This document shows positions 28,442 through 36,160 of a stretch of 64,000 nucleotides of DNA, piece by piece (position 1 is the stretch's first letter; the number at the start of each line of letters is the position of its first letter). The translations under genes and the position numbers were made by a program. The notes beneath the pieces were generated by a model, which had not been told where the DNA came from, ran no database searches, and saw only the letters and a list, made by a program, of their open reading frames with translations. Origin of the DNA: Mucilaginibacter gossypiicola (GTDB lineage: Bacteria > Bacteroidota > Bacteroidia > Sphingobacteriales > Sphingobacteriaceae); NCBI RefSeq assembly GCF_900110105.1, contig NZ_FOCL01000014.1, forward strand, positions 104,462 through 168,461, written 5' to 3'.

Positions 28442-28577
28442 GATTCGATTTTTAAGTTCGCGTCGTGTCGAATTTAGTTCAGCATCTAATATGCTAAGTA
28501 AGCGTGATTCAAGGCAATTTTTTAACTTTTCTCTTGAGCTCCTAAAGCAAGTTACTTATAAGATAATAAAAAAGGGG

Positions 28578-28648
28578 TGTCATGCTGAGGCTCTCGAAGT
28601 ATGGTGGGCAGGCTCTGCGCGTGACCCTTTGACAGATTCAGGTGACAG
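28578..28648. repeat. ATGCTGAG-type dispersed inverted repeat, copy 2
   Basis: TGTCATGCTGAGGCTCTCGAAG on the left and CTTTGACAGATTCAGGTGACAG on the right form a degenerate palindrome related to 11370-11443. It overlaps a 69-codon open frame at 28491-28700, which I regard as non-coding. Confidence 0.7.
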
Positions 28649-28679
28649 ATTATTGTTTAATATTTTATTTTCAGTATTT

Positions 28680-28709
28680 TTTGAAAATTCAATAAAATAA
28701 GTATATTTG
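28680..28709 (+). promoter_or_regulatory. Bacteroidota-type promoter for the small membrane protein/MBOAT pair
   Basis: TTTG at 28680-28683 and TATATTTG at 28702-28709 match the -33 (TTTG) and -7 (TAnnTTTG) elements exactly, with an 18-nt spacer. Transcription would begin near 28715, right at ATG 28716. Confidence 0.6.
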
Positions 28710-28715
28710 TTCATT

Positions 28716-28842
28716 ATGAACATTCAGACTTCTCCGTCTTGCGGGTCTTGCCCAAATCGCTCTGGTTATAGGGAGTTTCGCTATCCCGCGCATCCTTAAC
28801 TGGCACGGAGAACTGGAGAAAGTTCAAACTCTCATTAAACAA
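28716..28842 (+). other. Out-of-frame 5' coding segment of the small membrane protein (apparent extra base)
   Basis: From AGA at 28726 the frame of the downstream gene already encodes protein-like sequence, RLLRLAGLAQIALVIGSFAI then PRILNWHGELEKVQTLIKQ, joining the downstream Met without a stop. That frame has no ATG, GTG or TTG and is closed by TGA at 28717-28719. The ATG at 28716 is in the other frame. Removing one base near 28725 (ATG AAC ATT / AGA CTT) would give an intact 139-codon gene. Either the gene carries a one-base insertion or the sequence has an error. Confidence 0.6.
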
Positions 28843-29133
28843 ATGTTCTGGACATATGCGGCATATATACTGGTCGTTAACCTGTGCTTCGGCCTGGTTT
28901 CGGTATTTTGTTATTGGGAGTTGACTAATGGTTCAAGACTGGCTATGCTACTTACCGCTTTTATTGCCGTGTATTGGATCTCAAGGGTGTTGATACAGTT
29001 CTTTTACTTTGATAGGGAAGCTTTTCCTAATGGCTTATGGCATAAATTGGGCGAGGTGGTTTTGGTTACGCTTTTTGTTTTTCTGAGTATTGTATACAGC
29101 TGGGCTGCATATATTAACTATCTTCAAAGCTGA
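28843..29133 (+). CDS. Small multi-TM membrane protein paired with MBOAT protein
   Basis: The uninterrupted frame gives 96 residues from ATG 28843, but the true protein probably begins about 42 codons earlier across an apparent one-base disruption. TM segments are visible at WTYAAYILVVNLCFGLVSVF, LAMLLTAFIAVYWISRVLI and VVLVTLFVFLSIVYSWAAYI; the upstream segment adds one more (LAQIALVIGSFAI). Conserved-looking motifs are QMFWTYAAY and FFYFDREAFP. I recall similar short proteins next to wax-synthase-like MBOAT genes in other bacteria. The MBOAT gene starts 3 bp after its stop, so the two are coupled. Function is unknown. Confidence 0.75.
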   Translation: MFWTYAAYILVVNLCFGLVSVFCYWELTNGSRLAMLLTAFIAVYWISRVLIQFFYFDREAFPNGLWHKLGEVVLVTLFVFLSIVYSWAAYINYLQS

Positions 29134-29136
29134 GCC

Positions 29137-30102
29137 ATGCAAAATATATTAATCCATGTTGTTTATTTCGCGGTTATAAACCTTGCATTGGTGCTATTGG
29201 GATATGTTTTTGTAAAACGTGAACTGGTTTGGCCGGGCTGGTTATCAATGCTGCTGGTTATCCCTGTAGTGTACTGCATTTTTAACCACGAGCACCCGGT
29301 ACTTAAAATGCTTGGCATTATTGCCACAACTTTTACCGGTATGAAAGTGATCACCGCCACGGTTGATTACAGTAGCAAAAAGACGAAACTTAAATTTATA
29401 CCATGGCTGGCCTTTGCTGTGGGCTGGGCAGGCATGCGGGCCCAACCTTTTGAAACCCTCGGACAGCAGGCTTTGCCAAATGCCTGGACGATGATCAGGT
29501 TTGGCATCAGCAGGGTTATAGGCGGTTTACTGCTTATTGTACTGGCACATGGAATTGTGGTTTTACATTTTGATACAGGTGTAACTTATTTTTTGGTGAG
29601 CCCATTACTGCTGGTGGCTTTGAGTCTGATATTACATTTTGGGTTGTTGAGCATAGGCGCAGGGCAATGGCGCTTAATGGGCGTTAATACTTATTACCTG
29701 TTCAGGCAGCCTGCCAAATCCATGAGCCTTACCGAATTTTGGGGCAAACGCTGGAACCTTGCTTTTATTGAAATGACCACGATTACTATCTTTCGGCTGC
29801 TTCGGAATAAAATTGGGAGGGGCGGGGCCTTAGCTGTGGCGTTTTTGTTTTCGGGCTTATTACACGAGCTGGCATTGAGCGTTCCTGTTAATAGCGGCTA
29901 CGGCTTGCCGATGCTGTATTTTGTTATCCAGGGTGTTGTGTTACTGGTTGAAAAGAAGCTGATCCGCCGCAATATTGCGTTTTTGAAGCATCCCATATTG
30001 GCAAGATTATGGCTTTTCTTTTGGCTGGTAGTGCCGATGCCTTTATTATTTCATGCACAGTTTATTAAATTGGTGGTGTGGCCGTTGGGAGGGTTCATAT
30101 GA
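29137..30102 (+). CDS. Wax-synthase-like MBOAT membrane acyltransferase
   Basis: A 321-residue polytopic membrane protein with about eight TM segments. The C-terminal half has the MBOAT_2/wax-synthase features: FWGKRWNLAFIEM (the SxxEFWGRRW-type motif) and FLFSGLLHELAL with the likely catalytic His243. Members transfer acyl groups to membrane or exported acceptors; the eukaryotic relatives make wax esters. The acceptor here is not evident. It is coupled to the small membrane protein just upstream (3-bp gap) and under the same promoter. Confidence 0.82.
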   Translation: MQNILIHVVYFAVINLALVLLGYVFVKRELVWPGWLSMLLVIPVVYCIFNHEHPVLKMLGIIATTFTGMKVITATVDYSSKKTKLKFIPWLAFAVGWAGMRAQPFETLGQQALPNAWTMIRFGISRVIGGLLLIVLAHGIVVLHFDTGVTYFLVSPLLLVALSLILHFGLLSIGAGQWRLMGVNTYYLFRQPAKSMSLTEFWGKRWNLAFIEMTTITIFRLLRNKIGRGGALAVAFLFSGLLHELALSVPVNSGYGLPMLYFVIQGVVLLVEKKLIRRNIAFLKHPILARLWLFFWLVVPMPLLFHAQFIKLVVWPLGGFI

Positions 30103-30136
30103 TTGTAGTATCTGGAGTACTGTTATTATACTTAAT

Positions 30137-30244
30137 TTGCGTTAGGGATTGCAGTGTAAAGCCCGCAGCGTGTGTAGGGAGTGAGGGCAGGAAAGGCGAG
30201 GACTTGTAACGGAAAGCCCGGCCCGCCAGCTGGCGGGAACGCCC
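30137..30244. repeat. GCGTTAGGGAT-type intergenic repeat with palindrome
   Basis: TTTGCGTTAGGGATTGCAG is followed by AAAGCCCG-like blocks repeated at about 30158 and 30213, and by a perfect 16-bp palindrome CCCGCCAGCTGGCGGG at 30222-30237. A similar GCGTTAGGGATGGGAGCGGA stretch occurs at 63879-63898. It is part of a 660-bp gap (30103-30762) with no visible gene. Confidence 0.5.
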
Positions 30245-30294
30245 ATGTTATAAAATCGATTTTTAAAATATATTTAATAATCAATAACTTACGA

Positions 30295-30387
30295 TCACGT
30301 CATTATAAGGTATTAAGCAATCTCAAACTATATAAGGCGGCTCTGTAAGTAGGGGATTGCTTTGTCGCTCATCCTCGCAATGACGAT
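30295..30387. repeat. TCATTGCGAG-type dispersed inverted repeat, degenerate copy
   Basis: The right half is well kept (GGGGATTGCTTTGTCGCTCA then TCCTCGCAATGACG). The left half is decayed (CGTCATTATAAGGTATTAAG then CAATCTC) but still alignable to the other copies. Confidence 0.65.
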
Positions 30388-30762
30388 ATTCTTAATCTGT
30401 TTTAAACAGCTTGTTGGTTTTAAATAAATCTTATCGATATTGAAATCTACTCCTTAAGAATATATTAGATAAACCGTATGATCTCTGCTTTTTCTGACGA
30501 TATTTTATCCCACTCCGTAGCAAAAAATCTTATTTTATGTCAATTTATAGTCAATATAAATCTGCTTAAAATCGAACAAGCTCGGGCATAAAATCTCGCC
30601 CTGTTTGCTATAAAATCAACATTACAACCTACTTATCTTATTGTGTCAAAGCAACATAATGGGCGTTTATATTAAAAGTATTACAATTCATGACTTGTTA
30701 GTTGCCTTAATTATTTTCAGTTTTGCCAATCATTTAACATTAATTGCCACGTTATTTAACAA

Positions 30763-31353
30763 ATGAACGATTTTACCAGGCTGACTGAGGAGGATTTGTT
30801 GGGATTGCTGCAGCAGGATAAGCTTAGTGCGTTCAGGGAAATCTATCAGCGTTATTGGAAAAAACTGTATGGCGATGCCTATAAGCGACTAAAAAATAAG
30901 GAGCTGTGCGAGGAAGTTGTTCAGGAGATATTTTCAAATCTTTGGCATAAACGGCATACGCTGCAAATTAATACCACCATTGGCGGTTACCTGCACCTGG
31001 CCGTTCTAAACCAGGTGGTTGACCAGTACCGTAAACAAGCCATCCGCGCAAAACATACCGAAGCGCTTAAATTGCTAACTACCGAGACCGATACCGGAAC
31101 AGAAGACGCGATCATGCTTCGTGATCTGACCCATACGCTCGAAACCGAGATAAGCCACCTACCCGATAAATGCCGATCTGTTTTTGAGTTGAGCCGCAAG
31201 GAATATAAAAGCAACAAGGAAATAGCCCAGTTGCTTGGAATTTCAGAGAAAACTGTTGAAAATCAAATTACTAAGGCAATTAAACGGCTCCGTTTAAGCC
31301 TGAGCCATCACCTGTTCATTACGATGGCTGCACTCCTGCATAAATTTTTTTAA
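30763..31353 (+). CDS. ECF RNA polymerase sigma factor (FecI-like)
   Basis: A 196-residue ECF sigma factor of the Bacteroidota type. Region 2 is visible as FREIYQRYWKKLYGDAYKRL and CEEVVQEIFSNLWHKR. Region 4 is visible as LPDKCRSVFELSRKEYKSN and the HTH KEIAQLLGISEKTVENQITK. A hydrophobic tail (LFITMAALLHKFF) is typical of this group. It is followed by a FecR anti-sigma gene and a SusC with an STN domain, so it should activate the susCD pair when that receptor is engaged. It begins a four-gene regulatory/transport unit. Confidence 0.95.
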   Translation: MNDFTRLTEEDLLGLLQQDKLSAFREIYQRYWKKLYGDAYKRLKNKELCEEVVQEIFSNLWHKRHTLQINTTIGGYLHLAVLNQVVDQYRKQAIRAKHTEALKLLTTETDTGTEDAIMLRDLTHTLETEISHLPDKCRSVFELSRKEYKSNKEIAQLLGISEKTVENQITKAIKRLRLSLSHHLFITMAALLHKFF

Positions 31354-31430
31354 AAAATATCATCAAGGTGTAGGGGGTACACTATCTCACATACGTCATA
31401 CCCTTTATAAACCGGAATTATATTCTTTTC

Positions 31431-32462
31431 ATGAAAGAACCTATACGCATTGATCTGCTCGAGAAATACATTAAAGGCGATTGCACCGAAGCCGAGATAG
31501 CTTTGGTAAAGCAATGGTATTTCGGCTTTGAGCATGAAAATGATCATGTTTCGGACCTGTCACCTGCCGACGAGAAGCAACTGGAAGAAAATATCTATTT
31601 CAGCATTATCAGTAACCTTAATCTCGCGCACCTGCAAACAACTGAAGAACAGCCAAAAGTTAAGTCGTTGCGTAAGTGGTATGCTGTTGCTGCTGCTGCT
31701 GTAGTTGTATTTGCTTTGTCGGCCGTGGCAGTTATCTATAGCCGGAAATCAAAAGATCAGCAACAACTGGCCACCTCCGCAGTAAGTGATTCGCGCTTGT
31801 TTAACGTAGCAAATAATACCGGCCATATTTATAAAGTAACCCTGCCCGATAGCAGCGCGGTGTGGTTAAGCCCTTCGGCAAAAATCAGTTACCCTAATGT
31901 GTTTGCTGCCGGATCGAGGCAGGTAAGTATATCAGGCGAGTGTTTCTTTGAGGTGACCAAAAATCCGCAACGTCCTTTTATTATCAGCAGCCGATCGATA
32001 GTTACCAAAGTTTGGGGCACCAGTTTCCTTGTGCGCGATAATGAGCAGAGTAATATGGCCGATGTATCCGTATTAACCGGCAAAGTTTCTGTAAGTGCCA
32101 GGGTTAGCGGTAGCGCTATCTCCACAAAGCTTAACAGGGATGAGGTGATGATTTATCCGCATCAAAAGGCGGTTTATCTGAATGATAAACATACCTTAAC
32201 TGCACAGGTTGTTGAAACTAAATCGGCGTTAAGACAATATCAGCGCACCCGTTTGGTATTTGACAACAAGCCTCTTAAGGATATTATACCGGTGCTTGAT
32301 TCAAGCTACAATGTAAAAATAAAGGTGAGCAGCGAGAAGCTGAACCACTATATCCTGAATGCCGATTTTGAAGGTTTTAATTTACCGGATGTGCTTGACG
32401 CACTGAAGAAATCGCTCAATGTTGATTACGCTATTGTCAATAACCATATAGAACTTAAATAA
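31431..32462 (+). CDS. FecR-family anti-sigma factor
   Basis: A 343-residue inner membrane anti-sigma factor. The cytoplasmic N-terminal 80 residues bind the sigma factor (LLEKYIKGDCTEAEIALVKQW). One TM helix lies at about 83-105 (YAVAAAAVVVFALSAVAVIY). The periplasmic FecR domain shows VTLPDSSAVWLSPSAKISYP and GECFFEVTKNPQRPFII. The C-terminal DUF4974 domain (FDNKPLKDIIPVLDSSYNV) contacts the receptor's STN domain. It lies 77 bp after the sigma gene; the intervening bases show no gene. Confidence 0.94.
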   Translation: MKEPIRIDLLEKYIKGDCTEAEIALVKQWYFGFEHENDHVSDLSPADEKQLEENIYFSIISNLNLAHLQTTEEQPKVKSLRKWYAVAAAAVVVFALSAVAVIYSRKSKDQQQLATSAVSDSRLFNVANNTGHIYKVTLPDSSAVWLSPSAKISYPNVFAAGSRQVSISGECFFEVTKNPQRPFIISSRSIVTKVWGTSFLVRDNEQSNMADVSVLTGKVSVSARVSGSAISTKLNRDEVMIYPHQKAVYLNDKHTLTAQVVETKSALRQYQRTRLVFDNKPLKDIIPVLDSSYNVKIKVSSEKLNHYILNADFEGFNLPDVLDALKKSLNVDYAIVNNHIELK

Positions 32463-32558
32463 CCAACCATTTAAACGCTCAAAAATTATAAGATGTACAA
32501 AAAACTACAAACCTAAAGAAGAAAGAAAGCAAAACAACCCAGAAATGATCTGCATAAA

Positions 32559-32644
32559 AAAACTTAGAAGTGTTGCGAGCACCCCTAAGTTTTAAGGATC
32601 AAAAGCCCGTTCCGCTAAGAACACCTCCGGGAGGTGTGCGGGCT
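32559..32644 (+). promoter_or_regulatory. Structured RNA leader of susC locus 2
   Basis: Two consecutive hairpins lie 40 bp before the susC ATG. The first has perfect 9-bp arms AAAACTTAG (32559-32567) and CTAAGTTTT (32585-32593), with an inner GTG/CAC pair. The second has outer arms AGCCCG (32604-32609) and CGGGCT (32639-32644) enclosing an 8-bp stem ACACCTCC/GGAGGTGT. Neither is followed by a long T tract, so they look like a leader structure rather than a terminator. Confidence 0.55.
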
Positions 32645-32684
32645 ATTAATTGTCTCATTTTTAACAAAGAAACATAACAAATAT

Positions 32685-35600
32685 ATGAATTTTCGTTTAC
32701 GAAGGCCCATACCGTGGGGTAAAATCATGAAGATCACTTTTAGCCAGATCCTGATAGGAATAATGGTAAGCAGCATAGCTTATTCAAGCCCAATTAAAGC
32801 TCAGGGTATCCTTAATAAAAAGGTAAATGTTACGCTCAGCAACACAACCATGCTTGAGGCTTTACAGTACCTTCAAAAAAACAACAATGTAAAGTTTATT
32901 TACAGCTCCAGCTCACTGGACGCCGATAAACACTTTTCATTGGATATCAATAACCAAACATTAAAAACCGTACTTGACCAGGTGTTTAAAAACAATGGCA
33001 TCAATTACGATGTAATGAATGATAGGGTAGTACTTGAGAAAAAGGCTGCCACCGCGCCAACAGTTAACACTACCGAACCTGGTGTAGTAATTACGGAGCA
33101 GGCTGCGGCTAACGTTACCATTACCGGTAAGGTTACCGATAATACAGGTCAGCCGGTTCCCGGAGCTACGGTGACAGAAAAAGGTACTACTAATGGCATT
33201 ACTACCGGTGTTGACGGTGGCTACAAATTATCGGTAGCCGGCCCGCAATCGGTTATTGTGGTGCAGTTTATCGGCTATGCTAAAAAAGAGGTTGTAGTAG
33301 GCGACCAAACTGTTATCAATGTTGTATTAACTGAAGACGTAAAAACAATTAATGAGGTTGTAGTTGTTGGTTATGGTACGCAGAAACGTACTACAGTTAC
33401 CGGGGCCATCAGCAGCGTTAAAGCCAATGATTTGCAAGATCAGCAGGTTACCCGTGTTGACGATGCTTTGAAAGGCCGCGTTACCGGTGTTAGCGTTGTG
33501 CAAAGCTCGGGCTCGCCGGGTTCTTCACCTCAGATCAGAGTGAGGGGTATTACCTCAAGGCAAAACAGCGATCCGCTATATGTAATTGACGGTATTGTGG
33601 TTGATAACGGCGGTTTGGATAACGTTAACCCTAATGATGTTGAATCGATAGACGTATTGAAGGATGCATCGGCCGCTATTTATGGTTCACGTTCATCAAA
33701 TGGTGTAATTATCGTTACAACCAAAAAAGGTAAAAAAGGCGATGCCCAGATTAGCTACAATGGTTATGTTGGTATCCAGTCGCCGGTAAGCAAGCCTAAA
33801 CTAACCAATGCAACCCAATATGCTACTTTGAGGAATGAGTCACTGACCAATGATGGCAAAGCAGCTCTTTTTGCGAACCCGGCATCATACGGCACAGGTA
33901 CTAACTGGCAAAATGAGATTTTTGAAGGTAACGCCATCATTCATAACCATAACCTGAGTATCAGCGGCGCTTCTGATAAAGCTAACTATTATACCTCATT
34001 CGGTTATCTTGATCAGCAGGGTGTAGTTATGCCTTCGATTTCGGGTTATAAGAAATTTAACTTCACCGTTAATACTTCATACAAACTAAAGAAATGGCTT
34101 ACCGTAGGTGAAAACTTTACCTATGCGTACAGCAAAAACAAAGCGTTCGGTAACACTAATAGCGTATTCGGTGGCCCTTTAAGCTCTGCTTTAAACCTTG
34201 ACCCTATTACCCCGGTTACCGTAAACAATGTTAGCGGGCAACCAAACCAGGGTGATTACGCCAATGCAAACATCATCCGCAATGCGCAAGGTTTACCTTA
34301 CGGTATTTCAGGTTATGTTGGCCAGGAAATCACTAACCCGTTTGCCTACGCACAAACAATTGCAGGTAACTACAATGATGCTACCAACCTTTTAGGTAGC
34401 GCGTTTGTTGAAGTTGAACCTATCCGCGGTTTAAAGATCCGTTCGCAGATCAGCGCTAAGCAGGCTTATTATGGCTCTGATGCTTTTACGCCATTGTATT
34501 ACCTTAACTCAAGTACCTCAAATACTACAACATCACAGGTAACTGCTTATAACAGGAACCTTACCTGGAACTGGGATAACACAGCTACTTACACCCGCTC
34601 GTTTGGTAAACACAACCTTACCGCTTTAGTAGGTACCAGTGCACAAAAAACTACGTCATCTGGTTTACAGGGAACATTTTTGGGCGAACCGGTAGGTTCA
34701 CTTGACGATGCTTCTATCAACTTTGCCTTGCCTGCCGCAAACAGGATTGCAGCAAGTGCGCTTGGTTTAGATGCAGTACAGCCGCATACTTTGGCGTCTT
34801 ACTTTGGAAGGGTAACCTATGATTACGATCAGAAATACCTTTTCTCAGGTATCATCCGTCGTGATGGTTCATCAAAATTTGGTAGCAACAATGTTTACGG
34901 TGTATTCCCGGCCGGTCAAATCGGTTACGTAATGAGCCGTGAGGATTGGTTCCCTAAAAATTCATTTGTTGATTTCTTCAAACTGCGTGCTTCATACGGT
35001 TCGGTAGGTAACGAAATGGCGCTTCAGCCGTTCAGGTATGCTGCTACAATCGGCAGTGGCCGTAACGCGGTATTTGGCGATCAGGTGTATATCGGCTACA
35101 GCCCTAACGCACCGGCCAACCCTAACCTGAAATGGGAAGAAACCCATACTACCGATATCGGTTTTGATGCAACACTGTTAAATAACCTGAGCGTAACTGT
35201 TGATGTATACCGCAAGCTTACCAAAGGTATGTTACAGCAGGTATCATTGCCTTCATACGCAGGTTTCTCTGATCAACCTTATGATAACGTAGGTGATATG
35301 GAGAATAAAGGTATCGAGTTAAGCCTTGGCTATAACAACAAGATAGGTGATTTTAGCTATAACGTAGGCGGCAATATCTCTTACAACAAAAACACTGTGT
35401 TGAGCTTAGGCAACCAGATAGACCATTTTACACTTGGTACCGTACAAAGCTCAACTTATGAAATTGGCCGCGTTACTCCGGGGCAGCCACTGGGCGAATT
35501 TTATGGGTTTAAAGAACTGGGTGTATTCCATTCACAGGCCGAAATTAATGCATATACCAAAAATGGCCAGCTGATTCAGCCTAATGCAAAACCAGGCGAT

Positions 35601-36143
35601 TTCAAATGGCAGGATACCGACGGTGATGGCAAAATAACCCAGGCCGACCGTCAGTTTTTAGGTAACCCGCTACCAACTTTCACTTATGGTATTAACCTGA
35701 GCGCCAACTACAAAAACTTTGATTTCAAATTATTTGGACAAGGCGTTTGGGGCAACAAAATTTACCAGGCTTACCGCAGGTTAGATATCCCTGCTGCTAA
35801 CTATCCAATTGAAGCGCTTAATGCATGGACAACTGCCAATAGCGGTAGCAACTATCCTCGTTTAAGTGATGCCGATCCGAACAACAACTTCAAAAACCCA
35901 TCAAATTTCTATCTGCAAAATGGTGCCTATTTCCGCATCAAAACTTTGCAATTGGGTTACAGCTTACCGGCAGCATGGTTAAAAGCGGCCGATGTTAAAA
36001 GGGTTAGGGTATTCCTGAGCAGCAACAATTTGGTAACTATTACAGGTTACAAAGGATATGATCCTGAAATAAGCGGTGGCATTGATATGGGTATCTACCC
36101 TCAGGCACGCACATTTATGGCAGGTTTGGATATTACTTTATAA
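32685..36143 (+). CDS. SusC-family TonB-linked receptor with STN domain
   Basis: A 1152-residue outer membrane transporter. ATG 32685 (MNFRLRRPIPWGKIMK) is the usual beginning for this group; the frame is open to 32634. After the signal (PIKAQ) comes the STN domain, about 48-125 (TMLEALQYLQKNNNVKFIY, QTLKTVLDQVFKNNGINYDV), which signals to FecR. Then come a carboxypeptidase-regulatory domain (GKVTDNTGQPVPGATVTEKG), the plug with SDPLYVIDGIVVDNGG and IYGSRSSNGVIIVTTKKG, and the barrel ending FMAGLDITL. The STN domain explains the adjacent sigma and anti-sigma genes. susD follows after 17 bp. Confidence 0.96.
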   Translation: MNFRLRRPIPWGKIMKITFSQILIGIMVSSIAYSSPIKAQGILNKKVNVTLSNTTMLEALQYLQKNNNVKFIYSSSSLDADKHFSLDINNQTLKTVLDQVFKNNGINYDVMNDRVVLEKKAATAPTVNTTEPGVVITEQAAANVTITGKVTDNTGQPVPGATVTEKGTTNGITTGVDGGYKLSVAGPQSVIVVQFIGYAKKEVVVGDQTVINVVLTEDVKTINEVVVVGYGTQKRTTVTGAISSVKANDLQDQQVTRVDDALKGRVTGVSVVQSSGSPGSSPQIRVRGITSRQNSDPLYVIDGIVVDNGGLDNVNPNDVESIDVLKDASAAIYGSRSSNGVIIVTTKKGKKGDAQISYNGYVGIQSPVSKPKLTNATQYATLRNESLTNDGKAALFANPASYGTGTNWQNEIFEGNAIIHNHNLSISGASDKANYYTSFGYLDQQGVVMPSISGYKKFNFTVNTSYKLKKWLTVGENFTYAYSKNKAFGNTNSVFGGPLSSALNLDPITPVTVNNVSGQPNQGDYANANIIRNAQGLPYGISGYVGQEITNPFAYAQTIAGNYNDATNLLGSAFVEVEPIRGLKIRSQISAKQAYYGSDAFTPLYYLNSSTSNTTTSQVTAYNRNLTWNWDNTATYTRSFGKHNLTALVGTSAQKTTSSGLQGTFLGEPVGSLDDASINFALPAANRIAASALGLDAVQPHTLASYFGRVTYDYDQKYLFSGIIRRDGSSKFGSNNVYGVFPAGQIGYVMSREDWFPKNSFVDFFKLRASYGSVGNEMALQPFRYAATIGSGRNAVFGDQVYIGYSPNAPANPNLKWEETHTTDIGFDATLLNNLSVTVDVYRKLTKGMLQQVSLPSYAGFSDQPYDNVGDMENKGIELSLGYNNKIGDFSYNVGGNISYNKNTVLSLGNQIDHFTLGTVQSSTYEIGRVTPGQPLGEFYGFKELGVFHSQAEINAYTKNGQLIQPNAKPGDFKWQDTDGDGKITQADRQFLGNPLPTFTYGINLSANYKNFDFKLFGQGVWGNKIYQAYRRLDIPAANYPIEALNAWTTANSGSNYPRLSDADPNNNFKNPSNFYLQNGAYFRIKTLQLGYSLPAAWLKAADVKRVRVFLSSNNLVTITGYKGYDPEISGGIDMGIYPQARTFMAGLDITL

Positions 36144-36160
36144 CAGAAATTACAATTATC

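Noticed and set aside
28491..28700. 69-codon plus-strand open frame
   Set aside because: Runs through the ATGCTGAG-type repeat and the promoter of the next gene; its sequence is repeat-derived.
28843..30102. Biosynthetic gene cluster around the MBOAT gene
   Set aside because: Only two genes under one promoter; flanks are repeats and unrelated operons, so no cluster can be supported.
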